This document shows, piece after piece, positions 35,136 to 42,453 of a DNA stretch of 64,000 bases (positions are counted from its first letter, which is position 1; each line of letters begins with the position of its first letter). Origin of the DNA: Hymenobacter metallilatus (lineage in GTDB: Bacteria; Bacteroidota; Bacteroidia; Cytophagales; Hymenobacteraceae). Position numbers and translations under genes: made by a program. The stretch lies in contig NZ_RWIS01000006.1 in the NCBI RefSeq assembly GCF_003944705.1, positions 124,001-188,000 of the forward strand, given 5' to 3'. The notes beneath the pieces are model-generated. The model searched no databases. It was given only the letters and a program-made list of their open reading frames with translations, and had not been told where the DNA came from.

Positions 35136-35408
35136 ATGCTACAGACTACCCTTACCTGTGCTAAATGTGGGAGCACAGCCTTGCGCAAAAATGGGCATAG
35201 CCACGGCCACGCCAAGTATTTGTGCACGAGTTGCCGCCACCAGGCGGTGTTTCAGCCAGCGGCCCCACGCAAAGCGGCGCAGTATGCACAGGTAGAAAAG
35301 CTGCTCCTGGAGCGCGTGTCGCAGCGGGCCATTGTGCGCCTGACGGGCGTAGCGCGGATGACGGTGGCCAAACTGGCAAAAAAAAGCGCAGACCCGTCCG
35401 AGCAGTAG
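35136..35408 (+). CDS. IS1-family InsA-like protein
   Basis: A 90-residue protein with a zinc-finger-like C-x2-C ... C-x2-C pair (TCAKCGS and YLCTSCRHQ) followed by a helix-turn-helix (SQRAIVRLTGVARMTVAKL), as in IS1 InsA, which binds the element's ends. The start at 35136 is the first ATG in frame with this domain. The 3' part contains a run of eight A (35378-35385), where frame change to InsB would occur. Confidence 0.82.
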   Translation: MLQTTLTCAKCGSTALRKNGHSHGHAKYLCTSCRHQAVFQPAAPRKAAQYAQVEKLLLERVSQRAIVRLTGVARMTVAKLAKKSADPSEQ

Positions 35409-35844
35409 CCCGCTGCCGCACCGGCCGAAAGAGCTGGAATTGGATGAGCTGTGGACGTTTGTGGGGCGGAAACGGCGCAAGAAATGGCTCTGGCTGGCTG
35501 TGGAGCGGCACACGCGGCGCATCGTGGCCTGGGTGCTGGGCAGTCGAGGCCGCGCCACGGCCCGACGTCTGTGGCGGGCACTGCCCGCCCCGTATCGGAC
35601 AGGCACGTGGTATCACACGGACGAATGGGAGGCCTACAAAGGCGTGCTGCCCAGGCACGCCCACCGGGCCCACCCCAAAGGCAGCGGCCAGACCAGTGTC
35701 GTGGAGGCCATCAACTGCTCCTTACGCCAACGGTGCGCCGTGCTGGTGCGCAAGACCTGCTCGTTCAGTCGCTGCTTGGCCATGCACCACGTGCGCATTC
35801 AACTCGTCATTGACGAGCACAACCGACGATGCACCACAGCTTAG
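35386..35844 (+). CDS. IS1-family InsB-like transposase catalytic part
   Basis: This is the DDE catalytic domain in the +1 (equivalently -2) frame relative to InsA, open from upstream of the A8 run; the given start marks the first codon after that run. Motifs LDELWTFVGRKRRKKW (first Asp), WYHTDEWEAY (second Asp) and TSVVEAINCSLRQR (Glu) match IS1 InsB. A standard -1 shift would not reach this frame. Loss of one A by transcriptional slippage would join the frames; otherwise the element is inactivated. Confidence 0.75.
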   Translation, partial: AQTRPSSSPLPHRPKELELDELWTFVGRKRRKKWLWLAVERHTRRIVAWVLGSRGRATARRLWRALPAPYRTGTWYHTDEWEAYKGVLPRHAHRAHPKGSGQTSVVEAINCSLRQRCAVLVRKTCSFSRCLAMHHVRIQLVIDEHNRRCTTA

Positions 35845-36326
35845 ACCACCACCTTTTTGTGAAATTCAGCCAGCATCCTACTGGCTACAACTGCGTAGTA
35901 ACGGTCTAAAGTTGCCTTATCCTCGCGACTTGGCGGCGGTGGCATACTAGCAAATTTCGGATTAGACAGATTGGTCGATAAGCCACACAAGCTCAACTCA
36001 TGAATCGTCCCGTCATGGTTCAGGGTGGTATAAAAAACCCAAATGCCGGGCGTTACGGTGAGGCCACAGGATGAAGAGAGATTGTTAAATCCGGTGAGAG
36101 TGTCGGCTTTTATCTGTCCTTTGAATATATCAATAGGACGTACCCGGTAGGTGTTACCGCTGGCCGACATTACCTCCCCAACAAATACATGTTGACTCAG
36201 GGTTAAGCCTTCCCGGATGCGTTCCGAGGAAAATTGAGTGCCCCGTGAATTCTCGCAAATACAGGCATACGATGTTAGATTACTCAACCAAAACCAGAGC
36301 AGTAGATAAAGGCGGCAATGCCACAT
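35841..36326 (-). CDS. exported hypothetical protein truncated by the IS element
   Basis: A 161-residue frame with a signal peptide (LYLLLWFWLSNLTSYA) followed by CICENSRG and a beta-rich domain. The pattern (CxC then HVFVGEV, VRPIDIFKG, SSSCGLTVTPGIWV, LSLCGLST) resembles TIMP/netrin-like domains common in exported Bacteroidota proteins; this is a weak family assignment. The last three valines and the stop codon come from the terminal repeat of the IS1 element, so the natural C-terminus is probably missing. Confidence 0.6.
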   Translation of the reverse strand: MWHCRLYLLLWFWLSNLTSYACICENSRGTQFSSERIREGLTLSQHVFVGEVMSASGNTYRVRPIDIFKGQIKADTLTGFNNLSSSCGLTVTPGIWVFYTTLNHDGTIHELSLCGLSTNLSNPKFASMPPPPSREDKATLDRYYAVVASRMLAEFHKKVVV

Positions 36327-36345
36327 AGTGAAATGAATAAGTATG

Positions 36346-36390
36346 AAAAAATCAGCCGAAACGCTGTTGAATAGCATCACGGCTGATTTT
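36346..36390 (-). terminator. intrinsic terminator after the M2 peptidase gene
   Basis: Arms aaaatcagccg (36348-36358) and cggctgatttt (36380-36390) pair perfectly, and on the minus strand the stem runs into TTTTTT. It lies 29 bases past the peptidase stop. Confidence 0.8.
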
Positions 36391-36418
36391 ACAGAAAAGC
36401 GGCGACACTGCCGGGTAG

Positions 36419-38272
36419 TTACATCGTGTACTTGCGGCCTTTGTTCTGCTGTTTCAGGTAGGTCATCAGCGGCTGGAAGTATTCTACCATAGCGCGGGCC
36501 GAGAGGTCTTCGCCTGTTTTCTCCTTCAGCACAGTGCGCCAGTCCTTGCTGGATCCGGGCCGCATGATGTCGGCCAGGAAGGCCCCGACTTCCTTGTTGC
36601 CGTAGTAGTTGGTGGCGTGCGGGTCCTGCTTCAGGATCTGCTTGCTGATGTGGTCGTGCAACTGGAACAGGATGACGTATGACAGGGCGTAGTCGTAGTA
36701 CTGCGCGGGGTCGTCGTTGATGTGGGTTTTGGTGGCGGGGTCGAGGTACTGCTCGCCGCGGGTGGTGGGGGGCACAATGCCCTGGTACTGCTTGGCCAGG
36801 GCCCACCAGCGGGCATTGAGCTGGTCGGCGGGAAGCTTGTCGGCGTAGAAGCTGTTTTCCCACTCGCTCATTACGCCCGAGGCAAACGGGATAAACACGG
36901 CATAGTTCAGGGCTTCTTTCAGCAAGGTCTGCGTCTGGTCGGTTTTGGCTTTGGCGTCCACCAAGCCCAGGCCGGCCAGGAAGGGTTTCTGGGTGGCGGC
37001 CAGGCCCATCAGGGAGCCCATAGCCTCGTGGTAGGCACGGTTGGCTCCGCCGCGCAGCAGGGGCGGCACCTCGGGGTTGGTGTAGGTGAGGTAGTAGTAG
37101 ATGTGCCCCAGTTCGTGGTGGGTGGTTTCGTACCACTCGGTGTTGCCTTCCACGCTCATCAGGCTGCGCACGTCCTGGTTCAGGTCCATGTGCCAGGCCG
37201 AAGCGTGGTTGTTCTTTTTGTAGGTAGCCCCCTTGGGCAGCGGGTACAGGCTGGATTTCTCATAGAACGAGCCGGGCAAAGCCGGGAAGCCCAGACTCTG
37301 GTAGAACCTCTCCGCCTGCTGCACCTGCCACTCGGGGCCTTTTTTGGCCAGCACGGGGTCAATGTTGAGGCCCTTTACGTCCACCATGGCGCTCCAGTCC
37401 TGACCCCAGCGGTTAGGCAGCCAAGAGGCGGGCAGGTAGTCGGGCACCTGCTTCACGCCGTATTCTTTGGCAAGCTCGTAGCGGGCATAAGTGTGCAACT
37501 CCCGGTACAAGGGGCGCAGCTCCTCGTTGATTTTGCGCACCAGCGTCATCATCTCCTCCCGGCTCAGGCCGTAGTCGGAGGCCTGGTAGCTGAAGTAGTC
37601 AGGGTAGCCCAGGGCCTGTACCGTCTGGTTGCGCAGGTCACGCAGGTTCAGCAGCCCGTCTTTGAGGGTGGGGCCGATGGCCTTGCTGGCTTCCCAGATT
37701 TGCTGGCGCTTCAGCGGGTTGTTTTCCTTGCGCAGCAGTTCGTCCAGGTCGTTGGTGGTAACCGATTTCCCCTGGTATTTGTAGTCAAAGCCATAAAGCT
37801 TTTCCGTCTGCTGGGTTTCGGCCTTGATGCGGCGCTTTACCACCTCGGCAATGGTCTGGGGCGAGTTGGCCGCGTTGTAGAGGGCCGTTTGCAGCTGCTT
37901 TACCTGAATTTCGGAAAGCTGGTCCTTGTGGTCCAGCAGCTCGCGCAGGCGCTCAATGTTCTGGGTGGAGCCCGTGAAGGCCGCCATCCGTTCATTGGCC
38001 CGGGCAGTAGCCCCGGAGTTGGCCGTGTCGCCGGCCACAATGCGGGTATTGGAGCGCCACTCCGCCTCGCTCGACTGCGTGTACAAGCGCACGTACTCGG
38101 CGGAGTAGTCCTGCAAAAATTTATCGGCCTGCTCGCCCCAGGTGGGCGCGGCGGGCTGGGTAGCCGGTTCGGGCTGGGTGGCGGCCGGAGTGGCGGCCGT
38201 GGGCGCCGTGGCTTTCTGGGCGCAGCCGGCTAGCAGCGCGGCGGTGAGGAGGGGGAGAAGGGGTTTGTACAC
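36419..38272 (-). CDS. M2 family dipeptidyl carboxypeptidase (ACE-like), lipoprotein
   Basis: A 617-residue zinc metallopeptidase of the angiotensin-converting-enzyme family, which releases dipeptides from peptide C-termini. The HExxH motif is HELGH (His386, Glu387, His390), with the third ligand Glu416 in YHEAMGS. A GTG start at 38272 gives a clean lipoprotein signal (VYKPLLPLLTAALLAGC); an ATG at 38302 would overlap the PIN gene. A Thr/Pro/Ala linker precedes the catalytic domain. It is probably an outer-membrane or periplasmic lipoprotein. It follows the toxin-antitoxin pair on the same strand. Confidence 0.92.
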   Translation of the reverse strand: MYKPLLPLLTAALLAGCAQKATAPTAATPAATQPEPATQPAAPTWGEQADKFLQDYSAEYVRLYTQSSEAEWRSNTRIVAGDTANSGATARANERMAAFTGSTQNIERLRELLDHKDQLSEIQVKQLQTALYNAANSPQTIAEVVKRRIKAETQQTEKLYGFDYKYQGKSVTTNDLDELLRKENNPLKRQQIWEASKAIGPTLKDGLLNLRDLRNQTVQALGYPDYFSYQASDYGLSREEMMTLVRKINEELRPLYRELHTYARYELAKEYGVKQVPDYLPASWLPNRWGQDWSAMVDVKGLNIDPVLAKKGPEWQVQQAERFYQSLGFPALPGSFYEKSSLYPLPKGATYKKNNHASAWHMDLNQDVRSLMSVEGNTEWYETTHHELGHIYYYLTYTNPEVPPLLRGGANRAYHEAMGSLMGLAATQKPFLAGLGLVDAKAKTDQTQTLLKEALNYAVFIPFASGVMSEWENSFYADKLPADQLNARWWALAKQYQGIVPPTTRGEQYLDPATKTHINDDPAQYYDYALSYVILFQLHDHISKQILKQDPHATNYYGNKEVGAFLADIMRPGSSKDWRTVLKEKTGEDLSARAMVEYFQPLMTYLKQQNKGRKYTM

Positions 38273-38282
38273 AGGCGAAAGG

Positions 38283-38672
38283 TTAGGAGAGGCGTTGCAC
38301 ATCCGGGTACAAGTCGAACTTATCATCAGCAGTCAATACCGGAATTTGTTCGACTAATGCCTGCGCAATAATCAATCGGTCAAAAGGGTCACGGTGCTTG
38401 TCGTCGGGATATGGCAGCGTGGCCACCCGCAAAAAATGCGTCGGCTGCAAATTAAGCACCTTAATGCCGCGTCGGGTGGCGGCAGCTAAACTTGTTGCCA
38501 AATCAACTTTCAGTTTGCCAGCACTGATTTTAATAGCCATTTCCCACCACGTAGCAGCACTAACCAGTAACTCATTACTAGAGTCCAGAATGAGTGCGGA
38601 AGCGGAGGCCGTTAATTGCGGGTTTTCGCTTTGATACCAAAGCAAAATATGCGTATCAAGAAGTATTAGCAT
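38283..38672 (-). CDS. PIN-domain toxin (VapC-like)
   Basis: A 129-residue predicted metal-dependent ribonuclease. PIN hallmarks are Asp6 in LLDTHILLWY, a central Glu in SAATWWEMAIK, and a C-terminal acidic pair in RDPFDRLIIAQAL with PVLTADDKF. It is translated with the upstream antitoxin: its ATG overlaps the antitoxin stop by one base (TAATG). The toxin role is inferred from family and arrangement. Confidence 0.9.
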   Translation of the reverse strand: MLILLDTHILLWYQSENPQLTASASALILDSSNELLVSAATWWEMAIKISAGKLKVDLATSLAAATRRGIKVLNLQPTHFLRVATLPYPDDKHRDPFDRLIIAQALVEQIPVLTADDKFDLYPDVQRLS

Positions 38673-38908
38673 TAGTATTCGGCGAAGTCTGGGAGAGGCG
38701 CATCAAAGTCGTCAGCCATCCAAATTTTTCCCTTTAACTCGCCCAATCCTTCCCGACGGCGCCGGCCAATTTCTTCATCGGAAACAGGCCCCAGCGGTTG
38801 CTTGCCTGCCCGCCGCTGGGCCAGAAACTCCGCGAAATCCACCACTTCCTGCTGCAATTCAGCGGGCAGAGTTTCCCAGGTGTGCAGAAGTTGTTTTACG
38901 TGTACCAT
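38672..38908 (-). CDS. DUF2281-type antitoxin
   Basis: A 78-residue protein with the N-terminal helical motif WETLPAELQQEVVDFAEFL typical of DUF2281 antitoxins, followed by a basic linker (GRRRREGL) and an acidic tail (WMADDFDAPLPDFAEY) expected to occupy the toxin's active site. It is first in the operon and overlaps the PIN toxin gene by one base. Confidence 0.85.
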   Translation of the reverse strand: MVHVKQLLHTWETLPAELQQEVVDFAEFLAQRRAGKQPLGPVSDEEIGRRRREGLGELKGKIWMADDFDAPLPDFAEY

Positions 38909-38952
38909 AGCTCAATATACAGCCAGATGTCCAGTGTTAGTTCGAGCGAAAC

Positions 38953-39897
38953 TTAGGCTGCCTGCTCCTGCTCGGCCAAATGACACTCCTTATACTTCTT
39001 GCCGCTGCCGCAGGGACAAGGGGAGTTGCGCCCGAACTTGCGGCGGCTGCGTAGCTGCTGTAGCCACTGGCGCGGGTCGGTGGCCCACTTCAGAAAGCGG
39101 CTTTTGGGGTTCTGGCGGAAGGCCAGCAGCAGTAGCCCGTAGAGTTCGGGGTGGTGCTCCTGCAGCTTCTCGGGCTTCTCGAAGAAGTATTCAGTAACTA
39201 CGGCAAAAAACTCGGCCTCATTGGTGCCGGCGTAGTCGTTGATTTCTGAGTTGCCGGCCCGGATGGCTGCAATTTCGCGCTGCATGACGGCCTCCCATTC
39301 GGGGCGGAGGGCGGCGGGCAGGGCCAGGCCGGGTACACCGTCAATTTGCCCGTCCGCCTCATCCAGCAAGTGGGCAAACTCATGGATGCCCACGTTCTGC
39401 CGGTCCAGGGAGTCTTGGAAGCCCTGCTCCAGCGAGGCCTTGGACAGCCGCATGTAGTGTGAGGTCTGAAACCCCTGCACCGAGCCCAGCAGCGTCCCTT
39501 CCAGTCCTACAAACTCTTTGTTGGGGTCCCGTTTCAGCGTCCAGGCGTCGGGTACCACCAGCACTTCGCTCAGGTTGGCATACTCCCAGTCGGGAAAGCC
39601 AAACACCGGAATAATGGCCGAAGCGGCTACCAGCACCCGGGTCACGTCGTCAATTTCGGTTTGGATGCCGCTGATGCGCGTTTGGGCCAGGAACACCTGC
39701 ACCCGCCGCTCAAACCGCTGCTTGTCGGGGGCGGAGAGGGAGAGGTAGAAAGCCACCCGCTGCTGCAGCGTCTGGCGCCAATCAGCCGGAAACTCAGCTT
39801 GTAGCGCTTGTTGCTTCAGGCGGGCGTCGCGGGTGAGGTAGCGGTAAAAGGCAAAGGCTACGGCCGCTACCAGCGCGGCAAAAAGGAGGTTCTGCAT
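38953..39897 (-). CDS. MtfA-like zinc peptidase with C-terminal SEC-C motif
   Basis: A 314-residue protein of the MtfA/M90 peptidase family. It has one N-terminal transmembrane helix (LLFAALVAAVAFAFYRYL) and an HExxH zinc site IHEFAHLLDE (His172, Glu173, His176), with further conserved Glu in NEAEFFAVVTEYFF. The C-terminal tail is a SEC-C zinc motif, GRNSPCPCGSGKKYKECH, not part of classic MtfA. The start at 39897 is preferred to the longer frame, which has no membrane-anchor start. In E. coli, MtfA regulates glucose uptake by binding Mlc; that role is not shown here. Confidence 0.88.
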   Translation of the reverse strand: MQNLLFAALVAAVAFAFYRYLTRDARLKQQALQAEFPADWRQTLQQRVAFYLSLSAPDKQRFERRVQVFLAQTRISGIQTEIDDVTRVLVAASAIIPVFGFPDWEYANLSEVLVVPDAWTLKRDPNKEFVGLEGTLLGSVQGFQTSHYMRLSKASLEQGFQDSLDRQNVGIHEFAHLLDEADGQIDGVPGLALPAALRPEWEAVMQREIAAIRAGNSEINDYAGTNEAEFFAVVTEYFFEKPEKLQEHHPELYGLLLLAFRQNPKSRFLKWATDPRQWLQQLRSRRKFGRNSPCPCGSGKKYKECHLAEQEQAA

Positions 39898-39940
39898 GGC
39901 CTGCCTCAACGGGGCGGCCGGGGGCGGGGTTGCCCCCCGG

Positions 39941-40288
39941 CTACCACTCCACGCCCAGGTGCTCCGTGAGCCGCTCCCGCAGCAATTCCTGCAGAATATG
40001 GTCCATGAACTGAAATTTATCCGGAATACGCAGGATAACAAGCCGTTTGCCTTCCACCGCATCCGGGAATTTCTGCCGCAGATAGTCCGCATGTTTGCGC
40101 TCCATTACCACTATCGTATCCGCCCAGCCCAGGTGGCCGGCCGTTACGCGCACCCGGGCCCCCGGCTCGGTGCCGGCCGAGCGGGCCATATAATCGGGGC
40201 GGTTATCGAATAACCGTTCGGCCGTGAGGCTGCGCCAGCGGTTCTGGCTACAGATGAAGAGCAACGTGGGAGCAGAAGAAGCAGACAC
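39941..40288 (-). CDS. low-molecular-weight phosphatase-like protein
   Basis: A 115-residue protein with a CX5R P-loop at the N-terminus (Cys13 to Arg19 in LLFICSQNRWRSLTAE) and a later VVMERKHADYL, resembling compact LMW protein tyrosine phosphatase relatives. The DP general-acid motif of classic LMW-PTPs is not evident; an IPDKFQFMD segment may replace it. The substrate is unknown. It is cooriented with the MtfA-like gene 43 bases downstream. Confidence 0.8.
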   Translation of the reverse strand: MSASSAPTLLFICSQNRWRSLTAERLFDNRPDYMARSAGTEPGARVRVTAGHLGWADTIVVMERKHADYLRQKFPDAVEGKRLVILRIPDKFQFMDHILQELLRERLTEHLGVEW

Positions 40289-40364
40289 GAAAAAGGCAGC
40301 AAGAACAGGTAAGCGGCGAAAGATACAGCCGGCCAGGGAGGAAAGAGGCCGAAACGGGTTGGGT

Positions 40365-40396
40365 TTTGTAGGTTCCTGATAAGATTCCTACGTTAG
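40365..40396 (+). promoter_or_regulatory. possible Bacteroidota promoter for the ECF sigma gene
   Basis: TTTG at 40365-40368 and TACGTTAG at 40389-40396, spacer 20 bases, match the consensus with one mismatch in the fixed positions. Transcription would begin near 40403, just before the ATG at 40414. Confidence 0.4.
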
Positions 40397-40413
40397 CAGT
40401 TTAGCTTGCTCCC

Positions 40414-41028
40414 ATGCCGCCCTCCGTTCCTCCGTCCGCCATGCGCCACCAGCTGTACGCTGCCCGCACCGATGCAGACTTGGTACGGGGGCTGCGGGAA
40501 AACGACAACCTGGCCTTTGCCGAACTCTACGAGCGGTACTGGCCGCGGCTGCTGGATGCGGCCTACCGCCGCCTGCACTCCCGCGAAGCTGCCGAGGAAG
40601 TTGTGCAGGATGTGTTTGTATCGTTGTGGCACAAACGCCACGAAGTACTCATCCAGCAAGTACCTAACTACCTGCTCACCGCCGTAAAATACCGGGTAAT
40701 TGATGCCCTGAAGCTGCGCATGAGCCGGGAACAATACGTGGAGCGCACTCTGCCCCAGCGTACTGCCGAAGACCACAGCACCGAGGAAGCCGTAGCGGCC
40801 GACGACTTGTCGGGGGCATTGCTGCACAGCCTGCTGCAACTGCCCGAGCATACGCGGGAAGTGTTCCGGCTGAGCCGGCTGGAGCATCAGTCGGTACCCG
40901 AAATTGCGGAGAAGCTGCACATATCCCCGAAGACAGTGGAATACCACCTGACCCGCGCCCTAAAGGCGCTCCGCGTGAGTCTGCGCGACTTTCTGCTGCT
41001 AACGGTGCTGCTGCAGTGGTGGGAGTGA
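40414..41028 (+). CDS. ECF RNA polymerase sigma factor, FecI-like
   Basis: A 204-residue sigma-70-like factor. Region 2 contains AFAELYERYWPRLLDAAYRR and AEEVVQDVFVSLW; region 4 contains LPEHTREVFRLSRLEHQSVPEIAEKLHISPKTVEYHL. It belongs to the Bacteroidota FecI group that works with a FecR anti-sigma and a TonB-dependent receptor carrying an STN domain, both downstream. It likely controls the polysaccharide-utilisation genes. An alternative start is the ATG at 40441. Confidence 0.93.
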   Translation: MPPSVPPSAMRHQLYAARTDADLVRGLRENDNLAFAELYERYWPRLLDAAYRRLHSREAAEEVVQDVFVSLWHKRHEVLIQQVPNYLLTAVKYRVIDALKLRMSREQYVERTLPQRTAEDHSTEEAVAADDLSGALLHSLLQLPEHTREVFRLSRLEHQSVPEIAEKLHISPKTVEYHLTRALKALRVSLRDFLLLTVLLQWWE

Positions 41029-41096
41029 GCAGGCTAGGGTGCGGGCTGGCCTCGGGCGCAGGCCCAAGCAACAGAACTCAGGCAGAGTGCCTGTGG

Positions 41097-41125
41097 GCCG
41101 ACCTCCGCCTGAGGCCGGCTTTTTT
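41097..41125 (+). terminator. terminator between the sigma and anti-sigma genes
   Basis: A hairpin GCCG-a-CCTC / GAGG-c-CGGC around a 5-base loop is followed by six T. It sits between the sigma gene stop (41028) and the FecR start (41214), so it should separate or attenuate the two transcripts. Confidence 0.65.
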
Positions 41126-41213
41126 GTGAAATTTTTTTCGGGGTGGGCTAGGGTGGTACGGCAGTTAACCGACTATCCAAGTAGCCCGCCTCTTTACCTC
41201 ACGCTGAACAGCT

Positions 41214-42239
41214 ATGAATCCAACCGATATGCACGCTTTACTACAGCGGTACCAGCGGGGAGAATGCACACCCGAGGAAGCCAGGGTAGTAGACCAGTGG
41301 TATGACCTGCTGAGCCATGAGCGTGCTCCCCTAGAGCTCACGCCGGCTGAGCAGGAGCAGGTGCGGGCCTCCATGTGGCAGCAGATTTCGGCCCGCACCC
41401 TCCTGGCCGAAGACCTGAGTCCGCCAGAAGTAGGCCGCCCCTGGTACGCGGGCACCTGGCGCTGGGCTGCTGCGGCAGTGCTGGCCCTGGGCGTGGGGGC
41501 AGGGGTGCAGGGTTACCTCGGGCGGCCGGTTGCTGCTCCGGTGGCTACTGCGCCCCGGCAAGCCAGCGGCTGGCAGCACTACGCTAATACCACCACGCTG
41601 CCCAGCACAGTACGCCTTGCTGATGGCACCACCGTGCGGGTAGCGCCGGGTGGGCAGCTGAAGTACCCCAGCCGGTTTGCCGCGCAGCATCGTACGGTGT
41701 ATCTGCAGGGCGAGGCATTTTTTGAAGTCGCCCACGACAAAGCCCATCCATTTCGGGTGTATACCCGCCAGGTGGTAACTACGGTGCTGGGAACCAGCTT
41801 TCTGGTGCAAGCGCCCAAAAACCAGGGCCCCGTAGTAGTAAAAGTGCGCACCGGCCGTGTGCGGGTGCAGCCCCGGCCCGATGCTGCCGTGGCAGTGGCT
41901 CCGGCGCCCATTGTGGTGCTACCCAACCAGCAGGCCGTGTACTCGCCCCAGCGCCATGCCCTGGCCCGCCAGCTGGTAGCCGAGCCCGTGCAGGTGCTGG
42001 CCCAGTCGTTTGCATTCGACGACCGGCCCGTGGCGGAGGTACTGATGGCCCTGGAGAAAGCCTATGGCGTTACCATTGAGTTTGATGCCCAGGCGCTGGC
42101 CAATTGCTCCGTTACGCTCAACCTCCGCGAGGAGTCCCTGTACGCCAAGCTGGATGTGCTCTGCAAAACGCTGGGTGCGAGCTACCAGAAAACCGATACC
42201 CATATTCTTTTTCGCAGCTCCGGCTGCGCCGCCCGTTAA
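41214..42239 (+). CDS. FecR family anti-sigma factor
   Basis: A 341-residue inner-membrane regulator. The N-terminal cytoplasmic part (residues 1-80, MHALLQRYQRGECTPEEARV) binds the sigma factor, one transmembrane helix lies at about 82-103 (WAAAAVLALGVGAGVQGYLG), and the periplasmic FecR domain (about 120-260, TVRLADGTTVRVAPGGQL, LQGEAFFEVAHDKAHPF) is followed by a STN-interacting domain. It relays substrate binding at the SusC receptor to the FecI-like factor. Confidence 0.92.
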   Translation: MNPTDMHALLQRYQRGECTPEEARVVDQWYDLLSHERAPLELTPAEQEQVRASMWQQISARTLLAEDLSPPEVGRPWYAGTWRWAAAAVLALGVGAGVQGYLGRPVAAPVATAPRQASGWQHYANTTTLPSTVRLADGTTVRVAPGGQLKYPSRFAAQHRTVYLQGEAFFEVAHDKAHPFRVYTRQVVTTVLGTSFLVQAPKNQGPVVVKVRTGRVRVQPRPDAAVAVAPAPIVVLPNQQAVYSPQRHALARQLVAEPVQVLAQSFAFDDRPVAEVLMALEKAYGVTIEFDAQALANCSVTLNLREESLYAKLDVLCKTLGASYQKTDTHILFRSSGCAAR

Positions 42240-42453
42240 CTCCGCGCCGTTCTTCCTTCCACCTGTTGTTCATCTAGCTCTCAGTTGCCTGCCTATGATG
42301 CATTAGCCCCTGCCGTATCTGCTGTACTGCTGCCGTGCAACAATTCCCATCTGGCCTTCTAGCGAGGGTTGGTTTGCTGCCCTGTAGCTCGCTTCCGGAT
42401 TTCCGGCGCCGTAGCCATGTGGCTGGGCGCGTTTCATCAATTCCCACCTTTCT

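Larger units (their letters stand above)
35102..35850 (+). mobile_element. IS1-family insertion sequence, 749 bp
   Basis: The element is bounded by inverted repeats GGTGGTCTAAATCGTGGT (35102-35119) and its complement at 35833-35850 (15 of 18 positions). It carries InsA- and InsB-like frames as in IS1. The size is typical of the family. No direct target duplication is seen in the flanks, so a later rearrangement or an old insertion is likely. Confidence 0.85.

Noticed and set aside
35841..37136. 431-codon frame joining the truncated exported protein to sequence inside the peptidase gene
   Set aside because: The upstream half is an out-of-frame shadow of the M2 peptidase; the signal peptide at 36326 marks the true start.
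36722..38233. Open frame of 503 codons on the plus strand
   Set aside because: Antisense shadow of the M2 peptidase gene, composition Gly/Val/Gln-rich, no recognisable motif.
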